Positions 58,850-64,000 of a stretch of DNA of 64,000 bases are shown one piece after another (the first letter of the stretch is position 1; each line of letters opens with the position of its first letter). The notes under the pieces are model-generated. The model did no database searches and was not told where the DNA came from. It saw nothing but the letters and a program-made list of their open reading frames with translations. The DNA is from Polyodon spathula (lineage: Eukaryota; Chordata; Actinopteri; Acipenseriformes; Polyodontidae): positions 18,055,325-18,119,324 of the forward strand of contig NC_054559.1 in assembly GCF_017654505.1 (NCBI RefSeq), written 5' to 3'. The position numbers and the translations under genes were made by a program.

Positions 58850-61800
58850 CCCCCCCCCCCCCCTCTCCCCCCCCCCCTCTCCCCCTCCACCCACGCCTTC
58901 CCAAAATATCCAAGTAAGAGACACATGCCCTCCGCCGGGCACTGACCGCACGTCCATGATGCTGCTGCGGAGTGCGCTGCGGTGGCTCTCCAGGTGGGAC
59001 AGGGTGAAGGCGGGGAGCCGGCGAATGCCAAAGCGCTCGTGCTCCCAGGCCAGGGTGTCGTCCGCCAGGTTGATCTTCTTGTGCACCATGGAGAACTTCA
59101 CCTCCGGGTGCTGGCTGGAAGACACCTGGGGAGGAAGGGAGAGAGAGCAGTGCTCAAATGTGACGCAGGCTTACTGGAGACAGAGTATCAAACCCTTATA
59201 GACTGCGTGCTTGGAACCTCACGCAGGTAGCTATAGTGAACATGGGCTTTCCTTGCAAGCTGCAAGACTGAAGCTCTTCCGTGAAGATTTTGCGATGAGA
59301 AATGTCAGGATCTAATGATAGAATCAAGACACAAATGGGGAAACTTCATACAAATACAGGCTGGATTTGTACAGATCCCTTTCAGCGACTGCATGCATAA
59401 ATTTCCTATCTACAGTATATATATATATATTTTTTATAATGCATACATGTGCTTCTCAAACTCCACAGCGTTCATATGAACGGTTTCAAAATAAGAACTT
59501 GTGACCAAAGGGCCCCTTTGACGCGGCGCTGGCATTTCAGAGCTCAAACTCACAGTCTCCAGCTCTCTGAGGAGCGTGTGCTGGGGGCTCCCCTCTTTCG
59601 GGGGCTTGGAAACGTGCAGGTGCAGGCTGTCGCTGCTCCCCAACGTATCGAGGCACAAGACGAAGGCCACGTTATCCTGCAGCAGGCTGGAGTCTACAAG
59701 GGGATACAGAACTCAATGTGAAGCCACAGCTGGTTAGGCAGGAACCCAGCTTCCGATTCACCCAAAACACTGCCACCATTTACACAAAATAAAGTACTGT
59801 CAGAACATCATCCAAGGGCATAGAATTATTCTCTAATAGCAGGTATTATTAGACAATAACTGTATTTATTCTTGTACAGAAGTACTCTTCAGCTTCAGGT
59901 AATCATTTCATAGCTTTTACAAGAGAATAAAATTGGTTTGCAAGTACCGGTAATGCACTTTGAAACCAAAAGTGACATTTACTTGATTGAAAGCAAAAGG
60001 CAGCAGACTTACAAAAGTAAGCTAGAAACCCTAAAAGACCTCCCTATGTATAGAAAGCTTTAGTGACCAAACCATCAAAATGCAAGTAAGTGTTTACATG
60101 ACTTTTATTTATTTACAGATAATGATAATTAGAGTGACTCCCTCTTGTATGAATACAGGACAGGGAGTTGGTATTAGTAATGGTTAAGTACTGTGTTTTT
60201 GTAGCAGTTTTTACAGTGCTGTACGGTTTATCGATTTCAGTCTTAGTGAAATGACTGCATCGGATTCTAGTCCTACCAAAAAAAGATTCAATGCAACATA
60301 ACATAAGTTTAACATGCATTTAAAATAACACGGCTTGGGTAAGGTCTGCTGTACCTGTGTGATCCAGACTGTCTTCTAACCAGCGTTTAGTTCCTTGATA
60401 ATTAAACTTCCCACCTCCCGAAACGAAAAACAGTAAGTTGTATCTGGGGACAAAACAAAAGGCATTCTCAATCAATCACACACACAGAGGTCTGATTAAA
60501 CCTTCACCCAAAAGGTTAACTCAGGCCCTACTGAGATGTATAATATATAGACCACTTTAATGATGTCAGTCTAGTCAAATTTGGTTTCTCAGTGGTTTAG
60601 ATCCATCTGTTACATTTTTCCTCTTGATCAAAATAGTATATAGGGCACAAATCCTAATCAGACACATCACAATTTACCTAATATAATACCATGCCAATTC
60701 CCAAAACCAGGGATAGAAATAAGACACCCACTGCATAGTAATCTGATCCATTCCTGGTTTTACCAGCGTCTGTTTTCACAGATCCTGGATTACCTTGATT
60801 AGTGCTAATCTAGGTCTGTGAAACCATCTGTTTAATAAGACACACCTGGGCTTGTTACCTATACACTCTGGCTAATCAAGCTGGAATGGGTGAAACTGCT
60901 ATGCAATAGGAGTCTTATTTCCTTCCCTACATACCAATTTCATTCATAACCCCTTCAGTTACTGTGTGCACAATTGTACCATGTTAAGCTTCTTTCCTAT
61001 AATGCATAAATGTTTCCAAAGTAACGGCAGGACAACTTCTAAGTCCATAGAGTTCACACAAACAGTTTTACATTTTCTAAATAATTGAATTAGATTTGCG
61101 ACCCAAGGAGGAGATGCAGCATTTTTCAAGTACAAGGCGTTTTAAAAAAGGTCAACTCTAAAAAGCTCTGCAATGCTAGGGCGAAAAAAAAAAAAAGGTC
61201 AATTACAAAAGGGGTTTTAGCCTGGATTTAAAACCTCAACTGGCTAGATCTTGTAGTTCAGTGATGGCCAGCCCTGGTCTTGGAGAGCCGCAGAGTCATC
61301 TAGTCTTTGTTCCAGAGTTCTCAATTACTGAATTGAACAGATTATTTTGGTCAACACAAAAAAAAAAAAAAAAAAGAAAACGTCCAGGTCTTCACCATTG
61401 ATTATTTAAAAAGACACCCAGAAAATCCGCAGGACTGTGGCTCTCCAGGACCAGGGTTGGTCACCCCTGCTGTAGAAGAAATCCACAGTGTGGCGGGGCC
61501 AAAGGGGGTGAAGTCCCCAGTGAAGGCACTACCCATGCAAACACCCCACAGAATGAAGCGGCTTACGCAGCATGTGTTCTCTTGTAGGTGTAGAGCCTTG
61601 AGAAGAGCCTGGCCAGTTCCAGCAGGACAGACACCCCGCTGCCATTGGAGTCAGCCCCGTACGACAGCCACTAAAACACAATGGAAACAAATCACAAACT
61701 GGAGAGACTCTGAGCGCAGAGGCAGCTTTTACTGAGCTGGGTTAGCAAAACCTTGAGGGGCTCCAGTCGCGTTCACAAAGACGTCCTGCACAGAACAAGG

Positions 61801-63054
61801 CACGTTCACTGACAGTATAACACCACAATGTTACAATAAATGCAACTGTAAACCTCAGTTAATAAAAAGGGGTTCACCTTGAAACCTAAATATTGCATTA
61901 AGTCAAGCTGCACAAAACATTATTACTCAATACGATTTGATCACAGTGCAAATGCAGGGTGTGAAAACGACGGGGAGAGAACACAAAGGCGTGTTTGCAG
62001 CCTAAAAATGGCACTTACAGGAGCCACACCGAAGGAGTCGTAATGTGCTACGAGGACAATGGTCGGAAGATCTTCTCCACCTACACCAGCTAGCCTTCCC
62101 TGCGGGGTGAAGAGATCGAACGACTGGTTAGAACTGGACATGTTACCTTAATCCCACGCCTACCACCAACATGCATTTCAAAACCAAAGATCAATCTGCA
62201 CGGCTCTTAGTATTTGTACAGACAGAGCGTATGCAGAGTCCAACATTAACTTTAACCAGGACAGTTTTAGCAGTTAAATGCACACAACCCGCTCCACATA
62301 AAAAGCTAATATTGTGACTATTTAATGCACTCTGTTGTGTTCTACAGTTCTCTAAATGTGTTCCTATAACGACATTACTCAGTATCTGAAAGCATCCTGA
62401 AATCGCTAGCCCATAAAAGTGAATGGAAAACTACCACAGCGAACAAAAACACACATCACGCTCCTTAATTAATGACCCTTGCTATTTGTTTCAGGGATTA
62501 AGGCAAGACAACCCACTCAGTCTTAGCTGCACACGTCTTTTTGACTATAAAACACTGAATGCATTGTAGGGATAGAAATACGACTCCCACTGCACAGCAG
62601 TTTGATCCATTCCTGGTTTTACTATGCGTTTAATGAGACACACCTGAATTTGCTACATACACACTGTGGCTAATCAAGCTTGTATTATAAACCTGGAATG
62701 CGTGAAGCTGCTACTCAACAGGAATCTTATTTTCACCCCTGGCATCGTCTCAACTCACCGTTCGAATTATTCAGAACTGAACTAATGACTCAATCTTAGG
62801 TTTGACTTTACTGCAGCAGAGCAGAGCTATGAAGTCAAGCCTGGTGGCATTAGCAGATAACAGGAAAAGGTTACAGCATGGTTGCTTTTACGATATAAAC
62901 CCACCCCAACCCCGTTACGCGTCAGGTGAGCTGGTTAAGTCAGGTGGTATTGGACTCACCTCCAGGCTTGTAATAGCCCAGTCGCTGACAGCCTTGCTCT
63001 GTGCTCCGCTTGTTACCATCTGGAAACCGTTTGCAGTAGCTGTGTGTAGCAGCA
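57162..63054 (-). CDS. ncln: Nicalin (NCLN), 5' end beyond the window
   Basis: ER membrane protein with a catalytically inactive M28 peptidase-like fold; it works with NOMO and TMEM147 in the BOS complex at the Sec61 translocon. Twelve exons in transcript order: 62960-63054, 62019-62099, 61567-61670, 60355-60443, 59554-59693, 58947-59125, 58634-58721, 58342-58380, 57733-57896, 57571-57624, 57359-57437, 57162-57224. All phases agree. Blocks seen: [148 protein letters not shown] and the C-terminal membrane helix [20 protein letters not shown]. The protein ends TQPKTKQH. The N-terminal exons with the signal sequence are not in the window. The exons counted here begin at about residue 200 of human nicalin. 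Confidence 0.96.
58208..58312. repeat. 35-bp tandem repeat, three copies (NCLN intron)
   Basis: Three near-identical units of GATGATAACTAATCTAATCA plus ATAAACAGGAACGGG, 30 bases from exon 58342-58380. Confidence 0.95.
58816..58888. repeat. Poly-C tract (NCLN intron)
   Basis: More than 65 C out of about 73 bases with a few T. It lies about 60 bases from the 3' end of exon 58947-59125 on the minus strand, where it reads as a G run. Confidence 0.95.
60709..60928. mobile_element. Palindromic MITE, copy G, with a nested foldback
   Basis: The outer arms are GGGATAGAAATAAGACACCC and TAGGAGTCTTATTTCC. Between them is an extra inverted pair, TTTCACAGATCCTGGATTA and TAATCTAGGTCTGTGAAA, not seen in the other copies. 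Confidence 0.8.
61262..61475. repeat. Foldback repeat with CCCTGGTCTTGGAGAGCC arms
   Basis: The left GCCAGCCCTGGTCTTGGAGA and right GGCTCTCCAGGACCAGGGTT are inverted copies around an A-rich centre. It lies 92 bases downstream of NCLN exon 61567-61670 in transcript order and resembles the family at 25441-25757 at its tips. Confidence 0.75.
62567..62741. mobile_element. Palindromic MITE, copy H (NCLN intron)
   Basis: The ends TAGGGATAGAAATACGACTC and GGAATCTTATTTTCACCCCT are inverted. The internal arms GATCCATTCCTGGTTTTACT and AACCTGGAATGCGTGAAGC are present. Confidence 0.85.
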
Positions 63055-64000
63055 CTGGAAGAGGGATAGAGGAGGAGGAAAAAATCCATCACTGGAACTC
63101 AATGGAAAACGTCTGCAGGAACTGGTTCCGTCCCCCTCCAACAACTAAGCCTTCGAAGAGGGGAAGAGTTTAGGCTTTGCATTGGTTTATCAGGAATCCT
63201 TGCAAAAACACTGCTTTGCAGTAACCCCAGGGTAGTAAACAAGTACAAATGGAAGAACAGATCAGGTAACTGGATACAAGGTCCACTAACTACATAATAG
63301 CTTTAACTACAAGGGTTATGGTGAAGGCTTAAGGACTCAGATAAGCAGTTGCAAAACCTCATGTGTAAATTAGTCCATAAAACCAAACCATACCACAAGC
63401 CCGAATCCGTTTGGGAGAACCAAGAATTAAGAGTTTGTTGTCTGCAACAATCTGCCCTCATATTTCACCTTTCCAGAGCACTAAAATTCACAAGAATGTA
63501 ACAGCACTGAATCATTAACGATCGTGTGAAAAAAAAAAAAAACTGAGCGTTTATTGGAGAAATCCCTCCAGGTCTCAGGGAGTACCTGATGTGCGACTTC
63601 GTAAGCTGCTTAAAGAGCCCTGTACTCCCAGTCAAGAGTTCCCAGCAGGGTACTTAAACGTGGGTACTCAAGGTAACCACAATATTAGGAAGCTTTTATC
63701 TAAATCTTAAAAGGATAATGATGCCACCCTTTAATATTTTAATTGATTCATTTTCCAAGTCTGTGGATTTGTCAAACCCAGTCCTCAAATCCAGTGTTCA
63801 AACAGCTTGTTTTACTAACTGAAACTCAGTGCAAAGTGCAGGGATGGAAAGAAGACTCCCATTGCATAGCAGTTCGATCCATTCCTGGTTTTACCAAGTT
63901 TAATCAGATGCACCTTATCTTGATACACACACACTGGGGCTAATAAAGCTCATAGTAAAACCTGGAATGGGTGAAACTGCTAGGCAACAGGAGTTTCCAA
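63055..64000 (-). other. NCLN upstream intron
   Basis: No further NCLN exon is recognised between 63055 and the right edge. The next 5' exon, expected to encode the end of the region before ATANGF, must lie beyond 64000. Confidence 0.55.
63839..64000. mobile_element. Palindromic MITE, copy I (cut by the window edge)
   Basis: It begins CAGGGATGGAAAGAAGACTC and reaches AACAGGAGTTTCCAA at the last base, so the final few bases of the right arm may be outside the window. Confidence 0.85.

Overview
This is vertebrate nuclear DNA: small coding exons with GT/AG introns, many microsatellites and several foldback DNA-transposon families. The gene content points to a ray-finned fish, and a non-teleost such as a sturgeon, paddlefish or gar is possible, but the sequence alone does not fix the species. 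Seven protein-coding genes could be assembled exon by exon with consistent splice phases; no rRNA, CRISPR or bacterial-type feature is present.

Layout. 1-4.4 kb: non-coding. 4.4-10.2 kb (+): a seven-exon lysyl oxidase of LOX/LOXL5 type. 17.1-22.7 kb (+): MYDGF, six exons, with a dead Tc1 transposon and a Tc1-type MITE in its introns. 24.7-26.4 kb (-): a two-exon gene related to the inhibitory-synapse factor INSYN1. 30.8-31.35 kb (-): TNFAIP8L1, one coding exon. 39.1-43.8 kb (+): COPE, ten exons. 45.2-52.8 kb (+): CERS1, seven exons, with an unusual set of tandem duplications in exon 4, around its splice donor and in the last exon. 57.2-63.1 kb (-): NCLN (nicalin) exons 4-15 as counted here, with the 5' exons beyond the right edge.

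The gene set mixes human 19p13.3 genes (MYDGF, TNFAIP8L1, NCLN), 19p13.11 genes (COPE, CERS1) and relatives of 15q24 genes (LOXL1, INSYN1). The lysyl oxidase, INSYN1-like and TNFAIP8-family genes form a set resembling the human LOXL1-INSYN1 (15q24) and LOX-TNFAIP8 (5q23) neighbourhoods. This fits a two-round genome-duplication paralogon whose LOXL5 member was lost in mammals. Four of the products act at or through the ER and early secretory pathway: MYDGF, epsilon-COP, ceramide synthase 1 and nicalin.

The most notable signals are (i) the CERS1 exon 4 region, with an in-frame 111-bp duplication followed by eight 42-bp units that copy the splice donor seven times; (ii) a four-copy decapeptide tail in CERS1; (iii) an ER-stress-type promoter layout just upstream of COPE; (iv) an HDEF C-terminus on MYDGF; and (v) a roughly 160-bp palindromic MITE family with nine copies in the window, three of them in COPE introns.
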